The notes under the pieces were generated by a model. The model did no database searches and was not told where the DNA came from. It was given only the letters and a program-made list of their open reading frames with translations. From contig DWXB01000010.1 of assembly GCA_019119415.1 (NCBI GenBank), positions 62,001 through 126,000 of the forward strand: 64,000 nucleotides of DNA. The letters are read 5' to 3'. The position numbers and the translations under genes were made by a program. Positions 42,337 through 50,542 of this stretch are shown one piece after another. This DNA is from Candidatus Ligilactobacillus avistercoris. Its GTDB lineage: Bacteria > Bacillota > Bacilli > Lactobacillales > Lactobacillaceae. Position 1 is the stretch's first letter; every line of letters begins with the position of its first letter.

Positions 42337-43407
42337 ATGAAAGAATTTGACTATCTCAAGTTGAATAATTTAGTAATTACCCCAAAAATGAACGCCCAAC
42401 TAAATCACCTTTACGAGTTGCGGGGATACGTGGCAAACTATCATCCCCACATGAAGGAGACGTTTGATCGGTTGGTGGCAGTCGCTAAAATTCAGAGTAC
42501 CGATGCCTCTAATCGGATTGAAGGCATTGCAACAACAGCTCCCCGGTTAAGGGCAATTATGGCGGATAAAACCCGGCCGGCTAACCGGAGTGAGGCAGAA
42601 ATTGCCGGTTACCGGGACGTTCTTGCGTTAATTCACGAGAATGCGGAATTCATTGAAATTAATGCAGCTAATATTTTGACACTTCATAAACGGTTGCTAG
42701 GATATACGTGTGCCGAATGGCGGGGGCATTTTAAGGACAGTGATAATCAAATCATCACTACGTATCCTGACGGCACCAGGGAAGTTCGGTTTACTCCGCC
42801 GCAAGCAGTAGTAACGCCGCAATTAATTACCCAGCTGTGCGCAACGTATAATGAAGCCCTCACGCAAACTGATTTTTCACCCTTGATCTTAACAGCAGCG
42901 TTTATTTTTGATTTCGTGTCGATCCACCCGTTTCGGGATGGAAACGGCCGGATGTCACGGCTACTAATGTTACTTGCGCTTTATCGTACGCACTTCACCG
43001 TTGGAAAGTATATTAGCTTAGAAAAACTGCTCGCCGAAACAAAGGACGAATACTACGCCGCGCTTTACCAAAGCTCCCAGCAGTGGCACGAAAACCAGAA
43101 CGACTATGCGCCCTTTGTCAGTTATTTCCTTGGCATCCTCATTCAGGCGTACCAGCAGTTAATTGACCGTGTTGGCAATAGCCATCAGGATAAGTTACCG
43201 GTAACGCAGCTGGTTCTCCAGGTGATGCACCAGCAGCTTAAACCCCTCACTCTCCGGGAAATTGATAATCTTATTCCCCAGTACAGTACGGTGACTATTC
43301 GACGGGCGGTTCATCAGTTATTAACTGCCGGAAAATTGCGGATGGTGGGGCGGGGCCGCGCAACGAGGTATATGGTCGGTTCTAGTGATGATAACTTCTC
43401 TAATTGA
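42337..43407 (+). CDS. Fic family protein with C-terminal winged helix
   Basis: A 356-residue Fic-domain protein, a family that transfers AMP (or other phosphate-containing groups) to hydroxyl side chains. The catalytic motif HPFRDGNGR is at residues 197-205 with catalytic His197. An N-terminal inhibitory motif, S-x-x-x-E-G, is at 58-63 (SNRIEG, Glu62), so activity is probably self-inhibited. From about 285 the chain becomes a winged-helix domain (LTLREIDNLIPQYSTVTIRR, AVHQLLTAGKL), likely DNA-binding. AAAGGAGTAGCTG precedes the ATG. No antitoxin-like gene is adjacent. Autoregulation through the upstream palindromes is a reasonable inference. Confidence 0.9.
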   Translation: MKEFDYLKLNNLVITPKMNAQLNHLYELRGYVANYHPHMKETFDRLVAVAKIQSTDASNRIEGIATTAPRLRAIMADKTRPANRSEAEIAGYRDVLALIHENAEFIEINAANILTLHKRLLGYTCAEWRGHFKDSDNQIITTYPDGTREVRFTPPQAVVTPQLITQLCATYNEALTQTDFSPLILTAAFIFDFVSIHPFRDGNGRMSRLLMLLALYRTHFTVGKYISLEKLLAETKDEYYAALYQSSQQWHENQNDYAPFVSYFLGILIQAYQQLIDRVGNSHQDKLPVTQLVLQVMHQQLKPLTLREIDNLIPQYSTVTIRRAVHQLLTAGKLRMVGRGRATRYMVGSSDDNFSN

Positions 43408-43448
43408 TGATAGAATAGAATAGTTAATTAGATAGAGAGGATGATTTG

Positions 43449-43946
43449 ATGCAACAGCGCACCACGGCCAACGACTCGTGGCTTTTATGGATTGTAATGG
43501 AATTTTTGGCAATTGGGATGACGGCTATTTCAGCAGTGGCCATGAATGAGTCCTTCCTGATTTCCATTATCGGGGTTGTTTTCTTTGGACTGGGAGCGGT
43601 GCTTTTTCCGTTTATGGGAATTGTTCTTTGCCTAAGGCGACCGATTGTAATGATTGATGAAACTGCCCGCGAAATCGTCATTAACACGTTTATCCCGTTT
43701 CACAAAAACGGCCCGATTCGTCTCCGGTTTGACGAGTTAGCCCGGTTATCGCTCACCAACATGATGGGAATTTCCTTCCTGTCCGTGGAAACTAAGCAAC
43801 CCAAGGAGTTAATTTTAAACACGACTCCGCGGAAAGATAACCAGTACGGTTTATATTATCTGCGCCTTCGGGACTACAAGGCCCTCCAAGCGGCCGTAAA
43901 ACGGGTGCAGGTACAGATCAAAGCACAAGACGATGCAGCTGAATAG
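43449..43946 (+). CDS. Uncharacterised membrane protein
   Basis: A 166-residue protein. Two hydrophobic segments (near 12-32 and 37-62) are followed by a soluble cytoplasmic domain that opens with RRPIVMIDETAREIVINTF and contains strand-rich stretches (ISFLSVETKQPKELIL). This layout resembles small PH-like membrane proteins such as the STM3941 family, which is only an impression. The ATG at 43449 follows GAGAGGATGATTT. It shares no obvious operon with fic. Confidence 0.65.
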   Translation: MQQRTTANDSWLLWIVMEFLAIGMTAISAVAMNESFLISIIGVVFFGLGAVLFPFMGIVLCLRRPIVMIDETAREIVINTFIPFHKNGPIRLRFDELARLSLTNMMGISFLSVETKQPKELILNTTPRKDNQYGLYYLRLRDYKALQAAVKRVQVQIKAQDDAAE

Positions 43947-43950
43947 CTAA

Positions 43951-43987
43951 GAAAAGGGGTTGGGACCTTCGTCTCAGCCTCTTTCTT
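43951..43987. terminator. Bidirectional terminator between convergent genes
   Basis: AAAGGGGTTGGGAC and GTCTCAGCCTCTTT pair (with G-U) around CTTC; the common lactobacillar form. Confidence 0.8.
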
Positions 43988-44495
43988 ACGCCATCAAAGC
44001 AGCAACTTCCGCTTGAAGGGCGGTAATATTTAAACTCTTCGTTGGGTTTTCTGACGTACACCACGCAACCAGCACGCCCGCTAATCCCGCAAGAAGAAAG
44101 GCCTGCCGGGTTGCGGATTGGGAACCCAGCCACGGAAGGGCGGGGGCGCATGCCGTCATGTCCGCCAGAAACATTCCCTGCAGGTGGTGCTGGACTAACA
44201 CCGTTAACTGGTTCCGGTAATCGTTCCAGTAGAGGAAAAAGGCGCTGCTAAACGCTTCCCAATCCGTGGGCGCTGCCGCTTGCATGGCCGCTTCAAAGTC
44301 CTTCAGCCAGTCAGCAATCGCCTGATTAAGAACATCATCCTTTGACTTAAACTTCCGGTAAAATGTCTTACGGGAAAGCTCCGCGGTCGTATAAATTTGC
44401 TCAACGGTAATTGTCATGTAATCCTGGTGTTTCATTAACTGAAACAGGGCGTCAATGAGCCACTGGCGGGTGGTACGGGTAATCCGGCTTGCCAT
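43986..44495 (-). CDS. TetR family transcriptional regulator
   Basis: A 169-residue regulator. The N-terminal helix-turn-helix domain has ALFQLMKHQDYMTITVEQIY, then TTAELSRKTFYRKFKSKDDV (residues about 16-55). The C-terminal domain (WLKDFEAAM onward) is the TetR_C type seen in Firmicutes drug-efflux repressors. It is transcribed divergently from an MFS efflux gene, with a palindrome between them. Probable local repressor of that gene and of itself. Confidence 0.88.
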   Translation of the reverse strand: MASRITRTTRQWLIDALFQLMKHQDYMTITVEQIYTTAELSRKTFYRKFKSKDDVLNQAIADWLKDFEAAMQAAAPTDWEAFSSAFFLYWNDYRNQLTVLVQHHLQGMFLADMTACAPALPWLGSQSATRQAFLLAGLAGVLVAWCTSENPTKSLNITALQAEVAALMA

Positions 44496-44540
44496 AATAA
44501 AAACCTCATCTTTCTTTTGAATACACTAAATAGAATATTT

Positions 44541-44556
44541 TGATACACTTGTATCA
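44541..44556. promoter_or_regulatory. Candidate TetR operator
   Basis: TGATACA and TGTATCA are perfect reverse complements with a 2-base centre. A related half-site (GAATACAC) lies at 44519. Located 46 bases from the tetR start, between the divergent genes. Confidence 0.55.
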
Positions 44557-44706
44557 TTATGTAACAGGACGCTAATAATTACAAGTATTGTCAAGTGAGA
44601 GGTTGGTAAGGAACTATTAGAATCCGCACAGTTTGACAGGTACCGGTAAAATCAGTACCATATTAAAGTTACGCTAATTAATTGTAAGTAAGGGGTGAGT
44701 GCTTAA

Positions 44707-45933
44707 ATGAAACACCGTCAGTTGCCAGAGTGGCAACATAACCTTCATGTTTTGTGGTTGAACAACTTTATTATTGGCATGGGCTTCCAGCTGATTATGC
44801 CCTTTATGGCCCTGTACATTCGCCAGCTGGGGAACTTTACGCGCTTCCAGTTAAACATGTGGAGTGGGCTGGTCTTTGCGGCGACGTTCCTTGTTTCGTC
44901 GTGGATGGCGCCCATCTGGGGAAAGATTGCTGACCAACGGGGGCGGAAGTTGGTCATGTTAATTTCTGCCGCAGGGATGGGCACGACGATGGCGTTAATG
45001 GGAACCGTGGGCAACGTTGAGGAGTTAGTGTTACTTCGGTTGCTTCAGGGATTCTTCGCCGGGTACGTGTCGAACACCTCCGCGCTCCTTGCGTCGATGG
45101 TTCCGCGGGAACAAAGTGGGAAAACGATGAGTACCTTAGCAACAGGGACAACCGCCGGGATGCTAGTGGGGCCGCTCTTTGGTGGAGTCCTGGCAGATCT
45201 GTTCGGGTACCGGGCAACGTTTTTTATTACGGGAATGGCATACGCGTTGGTCTTCATCCGGACGGTCTTCAGTGTTCATGAAAGCAACTTTCAGCCGGTT
45301 TCCCGTGAAAAAATGATCGGCACCCGCCAACTTTTCGGCCAGCTAAAATATCCGCACCTAATTATCGGGATGTTTGTTACCACGTTGATTATTCAGGCGG
45401 GAAATAACTCCATTTCACCGGTTATCAGCCTGTACGTGCAGCAGCTTCTTCACGGGCACGGGAACGTCAACCTGGTAAGTGGAATTGTTGCGGCCCTTCC
45501 AGGAATCGCCACTATCTTTGCGGCGCCAGTGCTTGGTGAAATCGGGGACCGGATTGGAACGCATAAGATTCTTTTTGGGGGCTTAATTTTTGCTTTCTGT
45601 GTTTTCCTGCCGCAGGCCTTCGTGCACAACGTGTGGGAGTTTGGCATTTTACGGTTCCTTGTTGGGATCTCCGACGCAGCGCTTCTCCCGCAGGTCCAAA
45701 CCCTGCTCACAAAGTACTCGCCGGCACGATTCTCCGGGCGGATTTTCAGCTTCAATCAGGCCGCGCAGTTTATGGGAAACATCTTCGGACCAATGATCGG
45801 GTCGACGATTTCAGGCACCTTTGGTTATGCGGGCGTCTTCGTTTCCACGGCACTGTTAATCCTGGTTAACCTGGGATGGGTGCGGCAGAGTACGCGGCCA
45901 CTCTGGCACAGGGAAACACCTGCTGTGAAGTAG
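44707..45933 (+). CDS. MFS drug-efflux transporter (MdtG-like)
   Basis: A 408-residue major facilitator protein with twelve predicted membrane segments. The cytoplasmic loop motif A reads GKIADQRGRKLVM near residue 75, and motif C-like GTTAGMLVGPLFGGVLAD is typical of drug:proton antiporters (DHA1). GIGDRIG-like VLGEIGDRIGTHKIL repeats motif A in the second half. AAGGGGTGAGTGCTTAA precedes the ATG. Divergence from a TetR gene supports a drug or solvent efflux role; the substrate is unknown. Confidence 0.87.
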   Translation: MKHRQLPEWQHNLHVLWLNNFIIGMGFQLIMPFMALYIRQLGNFTRFQLNMWSGLVFAATFLVSSWMAPIWGKIADQRGRKLVMLISAAGMGTTMALMGTVGNVEELVLLRLLQGFFAGYVSNTSALLASMVPREQSGKTMSTLATGTTAGMLVGPLFGGVLADLFGYRATFFITGMAYALVFIRTVFSVHESNFQPVSREKMIGTRQLFGQLKYPHLIIGMFVTTLIIQAGNNSISPVISLYVQQLLHGHGNVNLVSGIVAALPGIATIFAAPVLGEIGDRIGTHKILFGGLIFAFCVFLPQAFVHNVWEFGILRFLVGISDAALLPQVQTLLTKYSPARFSGRIFSFNQAAQFMGNIFGPMIGSTISGTFGYAGVFVSTALLILVNLGWVRQSTRPLWHRETPAVK

Positions 45934-45940
45934 GGGATAA

Positions 45941-45981
45941 AAATAGGGATGTGGTCCTTATTACACCACATCCCATATTTT
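45941..45981. terminator. Terminator after the MFS efflux gene
   Basis: GGGATGTGGT and ACCACATCCC form a stem with A and T runs on both sides. Confidence 0.85.
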
Positions 45982-46002
45982 TTGCTTAAGCTAACTGGCT
46001 GA

Positions 46003-46647
46003 TTACCGGCGGGTAACCTTCATGTCTTTAACGTCTCCGTGAATATCACAGGATACAGTTAGACCCTTTTTTTCGATCTTATAACCCATGCTAATTTTAC
46101 CGTTTAAGCCCTTCTGAAGGCTTCCCTTCATGTCGGTAAACTTAAAGTCAAACGACTTGCCTTGGAACTTTACTCCTGCGTCCTTCATTGCACTTAAATC
46201 AGAATTGTCCTTAACGTTGAAGTGGAGAATTAACTGATCGTTCCCCTTAATTTCATAGGTTCCAACAGCTTTCTTGCCCTTAATGAAGTTGGCAACGGAT
46301 TCCTTTGAAGGAACCTTTGCCTTCTTCAGGTTGTAAAGCTTCCCATTCTTTGCAAGAACGAACCCCAGCTTCTGGTTGTTCATGTCATGGTCCTTATTTG
46401 TAGACTTCTCACCGAGAAAGGTTGTCGTATCCTTAGTATTAGTTTGCTTAAAGGTAACGTAACTATTCGGCATGTAGTCCTTCATTGTGTGAGTGAAGTG
46501 GTAGTAGTAACCGCCACCGCACAGCGCCAGCACAACCACAATCACAGCACCGATGATTGTCGGGATAAGCCACTTCTTTGGCTTTTTGTTAGCTGCAGCT
46601 TCAGGCGTTGCCGTTTGTTCCGTCTGCTTTTGTTCATCATTCTCCAT
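46003..46647 (-). CDS. Uncharacterised single-pass membrane protein
   Basis: A 214-residue protein: an acidic/Gln-rich cytoplasmic start (MENDEQKQTEQTATPEAAAN), a KKPKK anchor and one transmembrane helix (LIPTIIGAVIVVVLALCGGG, near 27-46), then an extracytoplasmic Lys-rich domain with no cysteines in pairs. The sequence LALCGGG is not a convincing lipobox. GGGAGGAATTGTTCAG precedes the ATG at 46647. Common in lactobacilli as a hypothetical protein; no function can be assigned. It stands alone. Confidence 0.7.
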   Translation of the reverse strand: MENDEQKQTEQTATPEAAANKKPKKWLIPTIIGAVIVVVLALCGGGYYYHFTHTMKDYMPNSYVTFKQTNTKDTTTFLGEKSTNKDHDMNNQKLGFVLAKNGKLYNLKKAKVPSKESVANFIKGKKAVGTYEIKGNDQLILHFNVKDNSDLSAMKDAGVKFQGKSFDFKFTDMKGSLQKGLNGKISMGYKIEKKGLTVSCDIHGDVKDMKVTRR

Positions 46648-46749
46648 CTGAACAATTCCTCCCAATGAATAAAGATTATCTTAAATAAGACTTAAAGAAG
46701 TTTACCATAAATCCTTCAAAATTGAAAGGAATATCCCACAAAAATGTTT

Positions 46750-47268
46750 TTATCCAAGGTCATCCTGGGCCATGTTATGGGCAAGGTAGCCCTCCGCACA
46801 CGCCTGAATAGCTGAAATACAATCATCTAACATCGTAGCGATGCGACCACCGTTCTTTTGATTCTGATCGAGCCGCCGGGCGGTGCTTGATTTATGCACG
46901 TCCAAATAACCAAAGTTAGACACGGCAATTGATCCGTACAGCTGGGCAATTCCGTTAATCGCTAACATTTCGTCCACGCCAAAGTAGGAGTTGTCCTCCG
47001 CAATAATGGTTTGTAATGGCTCCGGTAGTTTATGCTCGTTTGCTAGGTTGTCCAGGGTGAGGGCAACCAGCAGGGCGTTAAGAACTTCACGCTTCTTTAG
47101 GACCTTGCCCACCGCCATCTGCGCTTCATCAATCGTAATGTCCGGGTTAAATTGAACCTGGTGATCGTAGGCGTGCTGGGCAATCATTGCGAGCGAAATG
47201 TCGCGCTTCGCAAACTCCTGGTCAACGTACTCCCATATTTCCCGGTCAGGGTAAATTTTAGTTGTCAT
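46750..47268 (-). CDS. Phosphatidylglycerophosphatase A-like protein (YutG family)
   Basis: A 172-residue protein resembling YutG of Bacillus, a PgpA-domain protein that removes phosphate from phosphatidylglycerophosphate. Shared parts are RDISLAMIAQHAYDHQ, FNPDITIDEAQMAVGKVLKK, REVLNALLVALTLDNLA, LPEPLQTIIAEDNSYFGVDE and YGSIAVSNFGYLD. No transmembrane helix is seen. The conserved NFGYLD and late LDDCISAI carry likely active acidic residues. GAGGTAATTAAA precedes the start. Exact enzymatic role is inferred from the family. Confidence 0.8.
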   Translation of the reverse strand: MTTKIYPDREIWEYVDQEFAKRDISLAMIAQHAYDHQVQFNPDITIDEAQMAVGKVLKKREVLNALLVALTLDNLANEHKLPEPLQTIIAEDNSYFGVDEMLAINGIAQLYGSIAVSNFGYLDVHKSSTARRLDQNQKNGGRIATMLDDCISAIQACAEGYLAHNMAQDDLG

Positions 47269-47347
47269 TTTAATTACCTCACTTTCATCGTAGTCTTTTA
47301 TTCTACTTAGTTCTTAGGAGGAAAGCAATCATTTCGCAAACGAATTT

Positions 47348-47360
47348 TGTTTAGTAAACA
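47348..47360. promoter_or_regulatory. Palindrome upstream of the alpha-galactosidase promoter
   Basis: TGTTTA and TAAACA flank a central G. The string TTTAGTA recurs at about 47350, 47384 and 47394, the last overlapping the -10 region. A second inverted repeat, CATTG-CA-CAATG, adjoins at 47359-47370. Possible binding sites for a sugar-responsive regulator. Confidence 0.4.
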
Positions 47361-47375
47361 TTGCACAATGTTGCC

Positions 47376-47403
47376 TTGATTTTTTAGTAACGTTTAGTAT
47401 AAT
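47376..47403 (+). promoter_or_regulatory. Sigma-A promoter of the alpha-galactosidase gene
   Basis: TTGATT (47376-47381), 16 bases, and perfect TATAAT (47398-47403). Confidence 0.7.
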
Positions 47404-47413
47404 AAAAGCGTAA

Positions 47414-47427
47414 AGAAAGCGTTTACT
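47414..47427 (+). promoter_or_regulatory. cre (CcpA) site before the alpha-galactosidase gene
   Basis: AGAAAGCGTTTACT matches the cre consensus at all positions except the first and last. It lies just downstream of the -10 box, where CcpA represses. Confidence 0.65.
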
Positions 47428-47447
47428 TACCAATAGGAGGGGTCATC

Positions 47448-49646
47448 ATGAGTAAGATGATTACGTTTGATGAGGAACAGCGGGTTTTCCACCTGCATAA
47501 CGACAAGATTTCATACCTGTTTCAGGTTGAAAAGGGTGATTTACTAAGCCACCTGTACTACGGCCAGCGGATTCACGCCTACCACGGCCAGCGCCAATAC
47601 CCGTACGCAGACCGGGGCTTCTCGGGGAACCTCCCAGGATCCCTTGACCGGACGTACTCGCCGGACTCGCTCCTTCAGGAGTACACCCCCAACGGAATCG
47701 GCGACTACCGAATTCCGGCGGTGATTGTCCGGCAGGAAAATGGTTCACGGGCAACGCGCTTTAAGTACTCCGACTACCGAATTGAAGCGGGAAAGCCAGC
47801 ACTTAAGGGACTGCCAAGCACGTACGTCGAGGACGGCGATGAAGTCGAAACCCTCGTGGTGACCCTTACGGATGACGTTGCCCACCTGGAGCTCGAACTC
47901 CGGTACTCCATCTTTATGGGGCGGGCGGTAATTGCCCGGTCAACCCGGATTATTAACCACGCTGAGGCCCCAGTTTACCTGGAAAAAGCAGCGTCATTAC
48001 AGTTAGACTTTGCTCCGCGGAACTTTGAGGTCATCAGTTTGCCAGGGGCCCACGCCCGGGAACGGCAGATGGAGCGGACGCCGCTGAGCCGGGGCGTGCA
48101 CTCATACGAAAGCCGGCGGGGAACTACCAGTCACCAGATGAGTAACTTCATTGCCCTGATCGACCCGACCACAACGGAAAATACGGGGGACGCGTACGGG
48201 ATTTCCCTAATTTACTCGGGGAATCACGCCATGCAGGTTGAACGCGACCAGATTCAGCAGACCCGGGTGGTCGCTGGGATCAACGACTACAACTTCACGT
48301 GGAAGTTAAACCCTGAGGACGACTTCCAGACTCCCGAAGCGCTGGTAGCGTACTCGCCAAACGGGCTGAACGGAATGAGTAACACCCTCCAGCACATTGC
48401 GCGGGAGCGGATTGCCCGCGGGAAGTGGCGTGACCTTGAACGGCCAATTCTGGTCAATAACTGGGAAGCAACGTTCATGGACTTTAATGAAGAACGGTTG
48501 ACCCCAATCGTTGACGATGCCAAGAAGCTCGGGATTGAGATGTTCGTGCTGGATGACGGCTGGTTCGGGCACCGGGACGACGATAACAGTTCTTTAGGTG
48601 ACTGGTTCGTCGACCAAAAGAAGTTCCCGCACGGCATCAAGCACTTCGTGGATTACGTCCACGCACAGGGGTTGAAGTTTGGGCTGTGGTTCGAGCCAGA
48701 AATGATTTCGTTTGATTCTAAGCTGTACGAAAATCACCCGGACTACCTGATGCAGGTTCCGGGCCGGCAGCCGTCACCTTCGCGGAACCAGTACATCCTG
48801 GATATTACGCGGCCAGAAGTACGGGATAACATCGTTGCTCAGGTGGAAAAGATCCTTCGCGAAAACGACGTGGACTACGTGAAGTGGGACATGAACCGGC
48901 ACCTGGCTGATGTTTATTCGCTCGGGTTGGCACCTGACCAGGAAGGGGAGGTTTACCACCGCTTTGTCCTGGGACTGTACGACATGCTGGAACGGATTAC
49001 GACGGATCTACCGGATATCCTGTTTGAAGGTTGTTCCGGTGGTGGTGGCCGGATCGACTACGGGATGCTGGCGTACATGCCACAATCCTGGACGAGTGAC
49101 TGTACCGACGCGTACGAACGGGAGAAGATTCAGTACGCAACGTCCCTGTTCTACCCGAACAGTGGCTTTACGGCGCACGTTTCGGTTATTCCAAACCAGC
49201 AGACGGGGCGGAGCGTTTCCTTTGCAACGCGGGGCGCCGTAGCCATGAGCGCGACGTTTGGTTACGAGCTGGACCTGACAAAGTTGACGGCCGAAGAACA
49301 GGAACAGGTCAAGCAACAGGTCGCCGAGTACAAGGCAATTCGGTCACTCGTTCAGTTTGGAGACTTCTACCGCCTGCGGAGCCCGTACACGACAAACGGG
49401 TGCGGCTGGATGTTTGTTTCCCCGGATAAGCGGGAAGTGGTTGTCGACACGTTCCATACCCAGTCCAGCGGGCAGCCGTGCGCCCACGTTACCAAGCTAG
49501 TTGGCCTCGACCCGCAGAAGCAGTACGAGGACCTGGCAACCCATACGGTATACGGTGGCGATGAGTTGATGCGGATGGGGCTGTATGATCCCCTCGTGCA
49601 CGAGGACTACACCGCTAAGGCCTACCACTTTAAGGCCAGGGATTAG
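47448..49646 (+). CDS. melA: Alpha-galactosidase, glycoside hydrolase family 36
   Basis: A 732-residue cytoplasmic enzyme (no signal peptide) releasing galactose from melibiose, raffinose and stachyose. The N-terminal beta-sandwich is followed by the TIM barrel: VLDDGWFGHRDDD, LWFEPEMIS, DYVKWDMNRH with nucleophile Asp481, EGCSGGGGRIDYG and WTSDCTDAYER with the probable acid/base Asp551, spaced 70 residues as in lactobacillar GH36 enzymes. GGAGGGGTCATC precedes the ATG. A cre site and strong promoter predict glucose repression. No sugar transporter or galactose pathway gene adjoins it, unusual for this enzyme. Codon use is typical of the window. Confidence 0.95.
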   Translation: MSKMITFDEEQRVFHLHNDKISYLFQVEKGDLLSHLYYGQRIHAYHGQRQYPYADRGFSGNLPGSLDRTYSPDSLLQEYTPNGIGDYRIPAVIVRQENGSRATRFKYSDYRIEAGKPALKGLPSTYVEDGDEVETLVVTLTDDVAHLELELRYSIFMGRAVIARSTRIINHAEAPVYLEKAASLQLDFAPRNFEVISLPGAHARERQMERTPLSRGVHSYESRRGTTSHQMSNFIALIDPTTTENTGDAYGISLIYSGNHAMQVERDQIQQTRVVAGINDYNFTWKLNPEDDFQTPEALVAYSPNGLNGMSNTLQHIARERIARGKWRDLERPILVNNWEATFMDFNEERLTPIVDDAKKLGIEMFVLDDGWFGHRDDDNSSLGDWFVDQKKFPHGIKHFVDYVHAQGLKFGLWFEPEMISFDSKLYENHPDYLMQVPGRQPSPSRNQYILDITRPEVRDNIVAQVEKILRENDVDYVKWDMNRHLADVYSLGLAPDQEGEVYHRFVLGLYDMLERITTDLPDILFEGCSGGGGRIDYGMLAYMPQSWTSDCTDAYEREKIQYATSLFYPNSGFTAHVSVIPNQQTGRSVSFATRGAVAMSATFGYELDLTKLTAEEQEQVKQQVAEYKAIRSLVQFGDFYRLRSPYTTNGCGWMFVSPDKREVVVDTFHTQSSGQPCAHVTKLVGLDPQKQYEDLATHTVYGGDELMRMGLYDPLVHEDYTAKAYHFKARD

Positions 49647-49648
49647 TA

Positions 49649-49662
49649 GGTAACGCGTTACC
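49649..49662. other. 14-bp perfect palindrome after melA
   Basis: GGTAACGCGTTACC begins three bases after the melA stop. It has no T-run, so it is not a terminator by itself. Function unknown. Confidence 0.5.
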
Positions 49663-49696
49663 AAGATTAAAAACCAGGACAGTTAAAATTGATGTG

Positions 49697-49743
49697 CACC
49701 CCAAATCTTGGACAGGGTAAATCTAAAATTTGGGGTGTTTTTT
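49697..49743 (+). terminator. Terminator downstream of melA
   Basis: CACCCCAAAT and ATTTGGGGTG pair across a 21-base loop, followed by TTTTTT. The CCCCAAATCTTGGAC string also recalls ends of IS3-family elements; no transposase is left. The remaining bases to 49876 hold only an extended -10 type box, TGGTATACT (49807-49814). Confidence 0.6.
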
Positions 49744-49876
49744 ATGCGTTTTTAATTTGTCGGTACGGAAGCGCTTCTATTATTAATGAATTGCGGGACA
49801 ATAACTGGTATACTCACGTTAAAGCATTGTTGAAAAAGCAGGTTACACGCCGGCGTACGAGAAAAGGAACTGGAAA

Positions 49877-50542
49877 ATGGCACGAATTTTTGTTGTTGAG
49901 GACGATTTAGCAATTACAACCCCGTTAATTGCCACGCTAAAAAAGTGGCAACACACGGTGGCAACGGTCCAGTCGTGGGATAACGTGACCGCCGAGGCCG
50001 TTGCGTTTAACCCGGCACTAATTACAATGGACATCACGCTCCCAACGTATGATGGTTTTTATTGGACCACCCAACTTCACCAGGCATTGCCAACCGTCCC
50101 CATTATCTTTCTAACGGCGGCAACCACCGCTGAGGCGGGGAGCAGGGCCATCGCTGCCGGCGCAAGCGACTTCATCGAAAAGCCGCTGACCATTGACTAC
50201 CTGCTCGCCAAGATTAACCTGCTTCTTCAGAACCCCGCAACTAATGAAGTTATTCGGGGAGCCTACACCTTTAACCCGGTTACTAATCAGCTGACGTGCG
50301 GCGCCACTTCAATTCGCGTAACACCCACGGAGGGGATTATTCTGCGGCTTCTGCTCACGGCAGCGCCCGAACCCGTTATGCGGTCAACACTGGTAAGTGC
50401 GCTGTGGAGTGCTGACGTTTTCATTAACGACGATGCGCTGACGACAAACGTTAGCCGTCTCCGAAAAAAAGTTACGGTTCTCGGCGGGACACGCGCGCCG
50501 ATTGAGACTGTCCGGGGGGTGGGCTACCGGTGGAACGACTAA
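49877..50542 (+). CDS. Response regulator, OmpR/BceR type
   Basis: A 221-residue two-component response regulator. The receiver domain starts ARIFVVEDDLAITTPL with the acidic pocket, carries the phosphoacceptor Asp in LITMDITLPTYDGFYW (near residue 55) and the conserved Lys in FIEKPLTIDYLLAKI. The C-terminal winged-helix (from about 125) ends VSRLRKKV and IETVRGVGYRW. It overlaps the kinase gene by 13 bases. With the downstream ABC genes it forms a Bce-type module that senses cell-wall-active peptides. Confidence 0.92.
   Translation: MARIFVVEDDLAITTPLIATLKKWQHTVATVQSWDNVTAEAVAFNPALITMDITLPTYDGFYWTTQLHQALPTVPIIFLTAATTAEAGSRAIAAGASDFIEKPLTIDYLLAKINLLLQNPATNEVIRGAYTFNPVTNQLTCGATSIRVTPTEGIILRLLLTAAPEPVMRSTLVSALWSADVFINDDALTTNVSRLRKKVTVLGGTRAPIETVRGVGYRWND

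Noticed and set aside
42337..43407. Fic as the toxin of a toxin-antitoxin pair
   Set aside because: There is no separate small antitoxin gene, and the inhibitory S-x-x-x-E-G motif is inside the same protein.
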